DNA of 39,867 nt. Source: CAYVUV01 sp964455095 (lineage in GTDB: Bacteria > Desulfobacterota > Binatia > HRBIN30 > CADEER01). Of this stretch, positions 31,418-38,159 are shown one piece after another. Position 1 is the stretch's first letter, and every line of letters starts with the position of its first letter. The translations under genes were made by a program, and so were the position numbers. The DNA is taken from NCBI GenBank assembly GCA_964455095.1, contig CAYVUV010000339.1:1-39867 (forward strand), given 5' to 3'. Under the pieces are notes generated by a model, which was given only the letters and a program-made list of their open reading frames with translations, ran no database searches and was not told the DNA's origin.

Positions 31418-31777
31418 TCAGTCGTCGCCCCTTTCTGCTTTCTCGATTGCCCAGCGCGCCTTCAACTCGGCCACCGCCTCGCGCGTGACATCGCGCACCC
31501 ACTGCCCAGCGCTGTCCCACTCGTCGAGGTCTTCGACGGTGAGCGAACCGTCCTGCAGGAAGTGCTCGATCACCAGGCGCACCGGCACATACGGAAGGCC
31601 GGTCTCCTCCGCGACTCCGCGTTGGCCTTCCACCTGGGAGAGAGTGTCCTGCATGCTGTCGCCCATGCAGGTCATCCGGCCGACCGTGAGCAGCGCCACG
31701 CGCAACGCCGCGCGGTTCGCCGGCGTGTCCTCTTTCGAGATGCCGACCGGGTTCTGTTCGGTTGCTGGCGTCGTCAT
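31418..31777 (-). CDS. 119-aa prophage protein, unknown
   Basis: A 119-aa product from ATG 31777, overlapping the stop of the 138-aa gene by 4 nt (ATGA). Seen: an N-terminal disordered part, VALLTVGRMTCMGDSMQDT, then LVIEHFLQDGSLTVEDLDE and a charged helical end with VAELKARWAIEKAE. No known motif. The open frame further upstream is shadow sequence. Likely part of an early operon with the genes on either side. Confidence 0.6.
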   Translation of the reverse strand: MTTPATEQNPVGISKEDTPANRAALRVALLTVGRMTCMGDSMQDTLSQVEGQRGVAEETGLPYVPVRLVIEHFLQDGSLTVEDLDEWDSAGQWVRDVTREAVAELKARWAIEKAERGDD

Positions 31778-32190
31778 GCGGCCCTCCGCTGCGAGGTCTT
31801 GCGCCGCGGTGCCTTCACCTTCGCTGCCACCTTCGCCGGCGATTCCTTCAGCCGCTCCGGTGCATGCTCCCGGCACCACTCGAGCCAGTCGTCGACGTCG
31901 GCGCGCGTCGCATCGGGGCCTTGCAGCCCCGCTTGCTCGGCGAAGAGCATCTCGACGAACGGGACGCCAACCCGCTCGGCAATCGCGCGCAGCCGATCGT
32001 GGAAGCCGTCGCGGTCTTGGCAGAGAAGGCTTTCGCTGTCGAGGGCAATGAGCAGCTGCCTCACGATGGTGAGCCGATGCTTGGCGGGAATATCCCGCAG
32101 CTCGCCATCCATCGCCTGCTCGCGATCCCAGCGCCGGTCCCTCTCCTCTGCCTGGTGTTGCCTGAATGCTTCCCTGGCCGCCTGATCCAT
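31774..32190 (-). CDS. 138-aa prophage protein, unknown
   Basis: A 138-aa protein with a charged N-terminal helix, a central helical part (KHRLTIVRQLLIALDSESL and AIAERVGVPFVEMLFAEQ) and a basic, Lys/Arg-rich tail. The basic tail suggests nucleic acid contact. GGGAGG lies 6 nt before the ATG. It begins the leftward string and diverges from the ribbon-helix-helix gene; the gap of about 120 nt between them may hold promoters of both. No family recognised. Confidence 0.6.
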   Translation of the reverse strand: MDQAAREAFRQHQAEERDRRWDREQAMDGELRDIPAKHRLTIVRQLLIALDSESLLCQDRDGFHDRLRAIAERVGVPFVEMLFAEQAGLQGPDATRADVDDWLEWCREHAPERLKESPAKVAAKVKAPRRKTSQRRAA

Positions 32191-32313
32191 GTTGCACCTC
32201 CCTTGTAAGAATCGGCTGAATGCCGTACGTTGTCCTACAATGTCCGCACAGGGGAGTCAATGGACGGCAAAGGGGATCGCGTGCTAGTTTTCTGCTCTGA
32301 GGAGGAGGGGCGG

Positions 32314-32502
32314 ATGCGGTCGCGAGCAACAGAGAAGCTCTCGCTGAGGTTGGAACCTGAGTTGCGCAAACGGGTCGAACGGGTGCGCGTGAAGATGGCC
32401 AAGGACCCTGCCTTCGCGGGGCTGAGCCGGATCACACAGAGTGCCGTGGTGCGCATGGCGCTGTTGCGCGGCTTGGACGTGCTCGAGGCGGAGTACAAGT
32501 AG
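32314..32502 (+). CDS. ribbon-helix-helix DNA-binding protein
   Basis: A 62-aa protein of the CopG/Arc type. Seen: a short strand TEKLSLRLEPELRKRVERV leading into the first helix, then a second helix beginning ITQSAVVRMALLRGLDVL, the ribbon-helix-helix pattern. The ATG at 32314 has GAGGAGGAGGGG upstream, stronger than the ATG at 32260. It is on the plus strand, opposite to the other phage genes, and is followed after 6 nt by the 135-aa gene. It may be a small repressor, a regulator of the divergent early genes, or the antitoxin of a gene pair. Confidence 0.75.
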   Translation: MRSRATEKLSLRLEPELRKRVERVRVKMAKDPAFAGLSRITQSAVVRMALLRGLDVLEAEYK

Positions 32503-32508
32503 GCATCC

Positions 32509-32916
32509 GTGGAGGACAACAGCACGAGACCCCGCCGCCGCCCCAAACCGTTGCTCCCCACCGGCAGCCAGTGGTCGATCTCGAACGCGCCCTCCTTCGA
32601 CCCTGCCAAGCTGCGCGCCGGCGTTCGCCGGCATTTAGGGAAAGCCGGGTCCGACGCGGTGTTGCGCATCCGGGAGCCGGGACAACCGCCGCGTGATGTG
32701 GTGGGTGTCGCAGCAGCCGCCCTTGTCGATGCCGGCGGACTGGAGGAGCTCCCCGCGGGCACACTGGTGGCGGTGGGCGCACCAGTCCGCGCGCGCCGCC
32801 CCGTGGACTTGGAAGAGCGCCTCATGAAGAAAGCCCGCCGGCAGATCCTGCGCTTCGAGAGAGATGAGCAAATGAAAGCGGCCGAGCAGGCACCCCCGAA
32901 GGCACGGCGGATCTAG
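32509..32916 (+). CDS. 135-aa basic prophage protein, unknown
   Basis: A 135-aa protein from GTG 32509, 6 nt after the ribbon-helix-helix gene and clearly coupled to it. Seen: a basic, Pro-rich N-terminus (RPRRRPKPLLPTGSQWS), a middle part with VRRHLGKAGSDAVLRIREPG and DVVGVAAAALVDAGGLEELP, and a Lys/Arg-rich helical end. No catalytic motif is recognised. With the preceding gene it resembles a two-gene cassette of moron type; whether it is a toxin or a regulator partner is open. Confidence 0.55.
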   Translation: MEDNSTRPRRRPKPLLPTGSQWSISNAPSFDPAKLRAGVRRHLGKAGSDAVLRIREPGQPPRDVVGVAAAALVDAGGLEELPAGTLVAVGAPVRARRPVDLEERLMKKARRQILRFERDEQMKAAEQAPPKARRI

Positions 32917-32921
32917 GCACC

Positions 32922-33200
32922 TCACACCTCCCTCACATCCGGCACCCGCTGCCGATCGCGCCACCGATGCACCAGCCGGCGACAGTTGGGCGGCGCGATG
33001 AACAGGCGGAGCTGCTCCATTTCCGCCGCGCGCGGCCAGTCGTTCGACTTGCACTGCACGAGCACCAGATCCACCGAGCCGATGGCGACGAGGTCCCACA
33101 CCCCGAGCGATGCCGCCGCACGGGTCACGGCATAGCCCGCGGCCTCGAGCAGCTTCTTCGACTTGTACTCGTTCCTGTTGCCCTTCCGTTTGGTGTTCAC
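32922..33200 (-). CDS. Hjc-like Holliday junction resolvase/VRR-type nuclease
   Basis: A 92-aa PD-(D/E)XK nuclease-like protein. Seen: RKGNRNEYKSKKLLEAAGYA with Glu11, VWDLVAI with Asp36, and VQCKSN with Gln49 and Lys51, the E-D-Q-x-K layout of archaeal Hjc resolvases and similar phage nucleases. The length is somewhat short for Hjc. The GTG at 33200 overlaps the stop of the zinc-ribbon gene (GTGA). In phages such nucleases debranch DNA before packaging. It is the last gene of a minus-strand string that includes the tape measure gene. Confidence 0.72.
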   Translation of the reverse strand: MNTKRKGNRNEYKSKKLLEAAGYAVTRAAASLGVWDLVAIGSVDLVLVQCKSNDWPRAAEMEQLRLFIAPPNCRRLVHRWRDRQRVPDVREV

Positions 33201-33379
33201 GCCGGCACCGTCTCCGACACCGCAACCGGCGGCTTGCCGCACAGCCCGCAGCGCACGGCATCCAAGTCGACCGGGGCGAACGTCTCCCACTCGTACCGGC
33301 ACGCGCACCGCAGGCGCACGAAAGGCCGCTCTGAGACTGCCTCTGCCACGGCCTCACCCATTTCGCGCCCGTCGCTCAC
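33197..33379 (-). CDS. 60-aa zinc-ribbon-like prophage protein
   Basis: A 60-aa protein with two cysteine pairs, Cys25/Cys27 in RCACRYEW and Cys44/Cys47 in CGLCGK, likely binding zinc. It overlaps both neighbours by 4 nt (GTGA on each side), which is strong support for a real gene. Function unknown; small zinc ribbons are common in phage operons. Confidence 0.65.
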   Translation of the reverse strand: MSDGREMGEAVAEAVSERPFVRLRCACRYEWETFAPVDLDAVRCGLCGKPPVAVSETVPA

Positions 33380-33684
33380 GTTTCGGCCGTCTGGTTGCGA
33401 ACCCCCAGTGGCTCACTGGGGTTGCGCACCTTCAACAGGCGTTCTCGCGCCCCGTCGCGCTGAGCCGCTGTCATTCGGCGCTTCATCCCGAACCGGAACG
33501 ACGCCAGCGGCACCGGCTCGTAGAATCGGCCGCTCGGCGCGCCGGTGCGGTCGCAGACTTGTTCCCGCACCGTGAAGCCCCGCTTGGCAAGCTGCCGCCA
33601 CACCTTCGGGCTGGCGCTGTACAGATGCACCAGCTGCTCCTCTTCGTCCCATCGGATGATCGTTTCTTGCTCAGCTCGCCGCAT
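33376..33684 (-). CDS. 102-aa prophage protein, unknown
   Basis: A 102-aa protein starting MRRAEQETIIRWDEEEQLVH and continuing with LYSASPKVWRQLAKRGFTV; similar short proteins with this acidic start and a W-R-x-L-x-K-x-G motif are frequent in phages and mobile elements, without known role. The second half is basic. It lies 24 nt downstream of the tape measure gene and overlaps the zinc-ribbon gene. Confidence 0.65.
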   Translation of the reverse strand: MRRAEQETIIRWDEEEQLVHLYSASPKVWRQLAKRGFTVREQVCDRTGAPSGRFYEPVPLASFRFGMKRRMTAAQRDGARERLLKVRNPSEPLGVRNQTAET

Positions 33685-33708
33685 CAGCTCTCTCCTCCTC
33701 GCTGCTCC

Positions 33709-36558
33709 TCACGACTTCCGCCCCACCGCGCGGCTCATCGCGCCGCCGCGGTCCATCTCGCGGGTAATCTCACTCTTGATCATCGGCATGTTCTTCATGA
33801 TCACCGCGGCGGCCTGCGTCGGGTCGAGCGAGGTCACGGGGATGGTGACCGGGAGGTTGATATTGGTGACGTGCGTCGGCCCGCGCGCCTCCTGCGATTG
33901 ATCCGGCGCCTGCCGCGAATACTGCGCCCCATGCGCCCACGGCATCGGATCGACTGCCGGCGCCTGGCGCGAGAAGTAGGCGCTTGGGAACGGATCGACC
34001 GCCGGCGCCACGGGGCCGGGCTGCGGACCCGTCACAGGGAACGGGTTGAAGGCGGGCGCCACGGGACCGGGTTGGCCGTTGATGACGTTGCCAATCGGGG
34101 CCGCGAGGGCACCGGCGCCAAACGAGCTGAGGCCCCCCTGAATGGCGCCAACGGCGATCGCCTTGAACAGTCCTTCAACCGAGAAGCCGCCGCCGCCGCC
34201 GCCGAAAATCGCACCGACAATGCCCGCGAACGCCGTGCCGATGCCGCCGATCATGGTGCCGAAGTTGGAGCCCACACCGGCGATCATGCGGTCGAAGCCG
34301 CTCTCGGTGCTGTCTACTGCGGAACGCATCCCGCCCTGAAACTCGGTCGCGGTGACGTTCAACGTGCCGAGCGTCTGTTGCAGCCCGTCGATTTCAGTGT
34401 CGCTGAAGCCCCGGCCGGCGAGGCGCGTGCCGAGCTCGGGATAGTCGAGGCCGCCCCGGCGATTGCCGAACACCTGCGCCACCGCATCGTCCGCCCTCGG
34501 CTTGCCCTGGTTCCCAAAGCTGTCAAACAGCGAGTCGAGCCCGCCGATCAGCGGTTGCGTGATGAACTTGCCGGCCCCGAACCGGATCAAGTCGTCGGCG
34601 ATGCCGCGCAGCATGTCCTTGACGGCAAACTTGCCGGTATGGCTCATGTCGACGAAGGCGTCGCCGACACCTTGGCCAAACGTGCGGGTGAGTTCCGACA
34701 CGTTGCCGAGCGCGTCGCTGGCGCTCGAATTGATGCTCTCGAAGCCGTCTCGCGCCTGCGCCACCGCGCGCGCCGTGGTGTCGGGGTCGAGCAGGCCCTG
34801 AGACGACAGGTCGCGCACCTTCTCGAGCTGCGTCACCAGTCGCTCGAACGGGGTGCGGGTCGCCTCGAAGATGCCGGCGGCCTCGTCGCGTAGGCCCTTC
34901 ATCGTGTCGGTGGCCTCTTCGTACGCGCCGCGCACCTCGGCCAATGCTCGGCGCTCGATCTCGGGCGAGATGAAGGGCTGCAGCTCTTTGATGTGGCTCA
35001 CCTCGGCCATGTACTTGGCGAAGGGGTCGAGCGATTGCGTGAGCTGTGCGGCCTGGTCCATCAACGCGGCGCGCGCGTCCTCGGCAGCGGTGGCCGCGTC
35101 GGTCTGCGCCCGCGACAGCTCTTCAACGTGCGGTCTCATCCCCGCCACCGCGCCGGTCGCGATGCCGTGCGCCTTGGCGATGGCGAGAATATCGGCCGGG
35201 ATGTCCTGGCCGCGGCGCTCGTATTCGTGGAACAGCAGCGACGCCTCGAAGCGGTTGTCGCGCACCGCGTTGGTCAGCTCCGCCGTGCGATCGGCGGCCG
35301 CCTGCATCGCCGCGTCTTGCGCCTTCGCCGCATCGATACCCGGTGTGATCCACCCGTCGGCGTCCACCAGCGGACTGCGGGTCAGGGTCGGCGTGCTTTG
35401 CCCTGCCGTCTTCAGCGCCGCCTGCGCCTGCTCGATCTCGCTCACCTCGCGCCGGAATGCCGCGCCGAGGTCGGTCACGGAGCGCACCTCGTTGGTGAAA
35501 TCCACCCGCTGGTGGATGCGGTCGACTGTCTTCTCCCAGCTCGTCGCGAAGTCGCCGAGCGCTGCGGCCGATTTGTCGAGCGTCGCGGGGTCGGGCAGTG
35601 CCGCCGCAAACGCCCGCCCGCCCGGCACGATGGACAGCAGCGCGCCAAGTGCCGCCTTGTGCTCAGAGAGCACGCGGGTCGACGCGATCCACGACTGGCC
35701 GAAGTGCACCACGCCGAGCGAGGCATCGGCCAGCGTCGTGATGACCGTTTGCAACACCGGCTCAATCGCGTCGCTCTCACGCCGGAAGTCAGCCAGGCCG
35801 CCGGCGGCGTCGCTCATTGTGTCGACGAGTACGCCGAGCGTCCCGTTGACGGCGTTGCTCTGCACGATCATCAGCCCGAGTTCCTCGGTGACGTCGCCCG
35901 TGGCGTTGCTCAGCTGCGTGAGGCGCCCGGTATACGTCTCGGCGGCGGCCCGGGCCTGGCCGCCCATGCGTCGCTCGATCTGCTCGAGCACCTGCTCGAA
36001 CTTCTCGGAGCGGGTCGCTGTCGAGTCCACCTCGAAGCCGTAGCGCGACAGCATCGTGGTGTTGCCGAGATAGGCTTTCTCTAACAGGCCGACCGCCGTG
36101 CCCACGTCGCCCACGCGAAACGCGAGATCCTGCGCGGCCTCGATGGTGCGCTGCATTTCGTCGCGTTGGACACCGGCGGCCACCAGCTGCGCCTGGTAGC
36201 CGATCAGCACTTCATCGCCCGTGGTCGTCACGGCCTGTTGAGCCGAGGCGAGCGCCTGCAGTTCGCTGCTGTACGCGCCCGTAAGTTGGCCGGCGTTGCG
36301 CAGCGCCTGCTCAAGCTGGCTGATCGCGTTCGCCTGCGCGCCGCCGGCCTGCGTCACCGCGTTGATGACATCGAAGCCGGTACGAATCGCCCCGAAGGCG
36401 AGGTCGGCGCCGGTGCGGAGCAGTCCGATCGCCTGGTTGGTCGAGATGATGCTCGCCTGGAACTTCGAGAACGCGTTCGCTCCGTCCTGCACTTCGCGCT
36501 TGACGCGGTCGGCACCGGTCGTTTCGAGTGCGAAGGTCAGCTTGGCAATGTCAGCCAT
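33709..36558 (-). CDS. phage tail tape measure protein
   Basis: A 949-aa protein that sets tail length and helps DNA ejection. Seen: a long helical N-terminal and central part with many Ala and Gln residues, a segment near residue 640 reading FVDMSHTGKFAVKDMLRGIA that matches the C-terminal domain of lambda-type tape measure proteins, Gly-rich hydrophobic stretches near residue 790-830 (GTAFAGIVGAIFGGGGGGFS), and then Pro-rich imperfect repeats such as QPGPVAPAFNPFP. Length suggests a siphovirus-like tail of moderate size. It lies downstream of a 59-aa gene and before small genes on the minus strand. Confidence 0.88.
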   Translation of the reverse strand: MADIAKLTFALETTGADRVKREVQDGANAFSKFQASIISTNQAIGLLRTGADLAFGAIRTGFDVINAVTQAGGAQANAISQLEQALRNAGQLTGAYSSELQALASAQQAVTTTGDEVLIGYQAQLVAAGVQRDEMQRTIEAAQDLAFRVGDVGTAVGLLEKAYLGNTTMLSRYGFEVDSTATRSEKFEQVLEQIERRMGGQARAAAETYTGRLTQLSNATGDVTEELGLMIVQSNAVNGTLGVLVDTMSDAAGGLADFRRESDAIEPVLQTVITTLADASLGVVHFGQSWIASTRVLSEHKAALGALLSIVPGGRAFAAALPDPATLDKSAAALGDFATSWEKTVDRIHQRVDFTNEVRSVTDLGAAFRREVSEIEQAQAALKTAGQSTPTLTRSPLVDADGWITPGIDAAKAQDAAMQAAADRTAELTNAVRDNRFEASLLFHEYERRGQDIPADILAIAKAHGIATGAVAGMRPHVEELSRAQTDAATAAEDARAALMDQAAQLTQSLDPFAKYMAEVSHIKELQPFISPEIERRALAEVRGAYEEATDTMKGLRDEAAGIFEATRTPFERLVTQLEKVRDLSSQGLLDPDTTARAVAQARDGFESINSSASDALGNVSELTRTFGQGVGDAFVDMSHTGKFAVKDMLRGIADDLIRFGAGKFITQPLIGGLDSLFDSFGNQGKPRADDAVAQVFGNRRGGLDYPELGTRLAGRGFSDTEIDGLQQTLGTLNVTATEFQGGMRSAVDSTESGFDRMIAGVGSNFGTMIGGIGTAFAGIVGAIFGGGGGGFSVEGLFKAIAVGAIQGGLSSFGAGALAAPIGNVINGQPGPVAPAFNPFPVTGPQPGPVAPAVDPFPSAYFSRQAPAVDPMPWAHGAQYSRQAPDQSQEARGPTHVTNINLPVTIPVTSLDPTQAAAVIMKNMPMIKSEITREMDRGGAMSRAVGRKS

Positions 36559-36602
36559 TTGCGGTCACTTTCTCGCGTGCCTGCGAGAACGTCGGAGGTG
36601 CG

Positions 36603-36679
36603 GCCAGCGTCTCCCCCACGCTGGCTTGGGTGGGACGTCACGCCGTGGACGGTTCGTTTCTTCGGGGAGCACGGCGTGA
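36603..36679 (-). repeat. two inverted repeats before the tape measure gene
   Basis: GCCAGCG at 36603-36609 pairs with CGCTGGC at 36619-36625 (7-bp arms). TCACGCCGTG at 36638-36647 pairs perfectly with CACGGCGTGA at 36670-36679 (10-bp arms, 22-nt loop). The 129-nt gap between the 59-aa gene and the tape measure start holds no convincing gene. Confidence 0.5.
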
Positions 36680-36687
36680 TGCTCAGT

Positions 36688-36867
36688 TCAGAGCGGTCCG
36701 TTCTTGTGCGGCGTGCCGACCGGTTCGCGGAGGTCGCCGTTCATCCCCGGCCCGCGCATGTTGCTGCTGACGCTGTTGTCGGGCGCGGCCGGCCGCGGTG
36801 CGGCCTTCGGATTCACGATGGCGGCGCGCGCCTGCTCTGACATTGCTTCGGTTTGCCTTGCGGTCAT
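36688..36867 (-). CDS. 59-aa prophage protein
   Basis: A short gene from ATG 36867 with AAGGAG 6 nt upstream, which decides between it and an overlapping frame to 36940. The product is Ala/Pro/Asn-rich, beginning MTARQTEAMSEQARAAI and containing NSVSSNMRGPGMNGDL. No motif is recognised. It lies between the 308-aa gene and the tape measure gene, the place where tail assembly chaperones usually lie, but it does not resemble one and no slippery site was seen. Confidence 0.6.
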   Translation of the reverse strand: MTARQTEAMSEQARAAIVNPKAAPRPAAPDNSVSSNMRGPGMNGDLREPVGTPHKNGPL

Positions 36868-36936
36868 GTGCTTCTCCTTGGGCCGGTCTCACTTCGGACA
36901 AAACTTGTGCGAAGTTGCCGGCCGTCTTTGCGCCGC

Positions 36937-37860
36937 TCACGCGGCGGGGTTGTTGGCGCCGGCGTCGGTCGCGTCGGCAATGATGGCGCTGCGGACTTCT
37001 CTGTCAGCCTGCTTCACGGCCTGCTTCGCGAGCTGGGCTTTCTGGTCCCGCCGCTCCTCGGCGTACTTCACGGGGCCCGCCACGGGGCCGAATTCGTTGG
37101 CCAGCTCGCGCACCCGCTCGACGCGCGCGGTCAGGTCGCGTTCGCCCTGGAAGCCGCTGTCAGTCTCCTGAATGAGGTCGATCAGCTGCTCGGCGCTGCG
37201 CCCGATGCGCTCGAAGATCTTCTCGGCGGTTTGTGCCTCAGCGGGCCGCTCGATCGCCTGCAGTGCGGAAATCAGGGCCACCTTCGCGGATGTCAGGCTG
37301 TCGGCGTCCTCGGTCTTGCTGCGCTTGGCGAGCACGCTGCGGCAGATGGACAACAGCGCCAGGTTGTTTGTGCTCGCCGCTTCGTGCACCGCGTCGGCGA
37401 GCTCGCCCGGTTCGGCGTCGAGCAGCTCCGCGCGCAGGCGGGTCCGCATCAACTCCTCGCGCAGCAACCGCTGCTCGTTCACGGAGGTCCTAAATTTGTT
37501 CGTGTCGTAGAAGTCACTCCCGTCGTTCTCGAGCGGGAGCAGCTCGCAGAAACGCGCCGCGCGCATGGCCGCATCAATCCCCGTGATCGAGTCTCTTCTG
37601 GCGATCGCGGCCTGTGCGAGCGCCACCGCTTGGCGGTTCGCGTCGTCGATCGCGGCACGGTCAGCCGCAAGCAGCTCTGCACGCCGTTGGGCGAGATACC
37701 TGGGAGTCAGTTTCTCCTTCGCTTCTGGTGTCTCGAGCGCGGCCAGCGCCACGCGCGTGCCCTCGCGGACCTTTCTCGCTGCGACGTGTTGCGCCTCGAT
37801 GCGCTGGGCCACGTCGCGTAGCTGATCGAGGATCGGTGGTTCGGGCTTCTTGGTGGTCAT
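36937..37860 (-). CDS. 308-aa coiled-coil prophage protein, unknown
   Basis: A 308-aa mostly helical protein from ATG 37860 with GGAGG 8 nt upstream. Seen: long charged helices, for example VREGTRVALAALETPEAKEK, LAQRRAELLAADRAAIDDA and AEKIFERIGRSAEQLIDLIQ. Composition suggests a coiled-coil structural or scaffold-like protein. It follows the 93-aa gene by 17 nt. No family is recognised. It has the size of a scaffold or head-tail protein, but nothing identifies it as one. Confidence 0.68.
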   Translation of the reverse strand: MTTKKPEPPILDQLRDVAQRIEAQHVAARKVREGTRVALAALETPEAKEKLTPRYLAQRRAELLAADRAAIDDANRQAVALAQAAIARRDSITGIDAAMRAARFCELLPLENDGSDFYDTNKFRTSVNEQRLLREELMRTRLRAELLDAEPGELADAVHEAASTNNLALLSICRSVLAKRSKTEDADSLTSAKVALISALQAIERPAEAQTAEKIFERIGRSAEQLIDLIQETDSGFQGERDLTARVERVRELANEFGPVAGPVKYAEERRDQKAQLAKQAVKQADREVRSAIIADATDAGANNPAA

Positions 37861-37877
37861 GGTGATCGCCTCCGTTG

Positions 37878-38159
37878 TCAAAGTGTGCGGCGCCCGGTGG
37901 GCGCCAAGCCGTAGTGAAGGGTCTGCGGGCCCGGCGGGGTCGCGACGGTGCGGACGGTAAAGGTAGGGGCTGGCGGTGGCGGCATGTTCGGCTCGCCACA
38001 GCGCGGACAGCGCCAGGCCGCCGCCCTGTGCTGCACTGTTGCCTCCGAGTCTCCGATGATGAGAAAGCCTCGATGGCGGCGCGCACACTGCACGCCGGTG
38101 ATGACCGGCTGGTCATCGCTGCGAATCACCTCGGGCGCTGGATAGGTGGCCGCCATCAC
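37878..38159 (-). CDS. 93-aa zinc-ribbon-like prophage protein
   Basis: A 93-aa protein whose GTG start overlaps the terminase stop (GTGA); an ATG follows one codon later. Seen: Cys25 with His29 in VQCARRHRG and Cys51/Cys54 in WRCPRCGEPN, a likely zinc site, then a Pro-rich segment (MPPPPAPTF). Function unknown. Tight coupling to the terminase supports expression with the packaging genes. Confidence 0.65.
   Translation of the reverse strand: MMAATYPAPEVIRSDDQPVITGVQCARRHRGFLIIGDSEATVQHRAAAWRCPRCGEPNMPPPPAPTFTVRTVATPPGPQTLHYGLAPTGRRTL

Noticed and set aside
30564..31520. 318-aa open frame overlapping the integrase
   Set aside because: Shadow frame of the integrase and the 57-aa gene; Gly/Arg-rich and without domain.
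36683..36940. 85-aa frame overlapping the 59-aa prophage gene
   Set aside because: It lacks a ribosome site, while the 59-aa frame has AAGGAG at the right distance.
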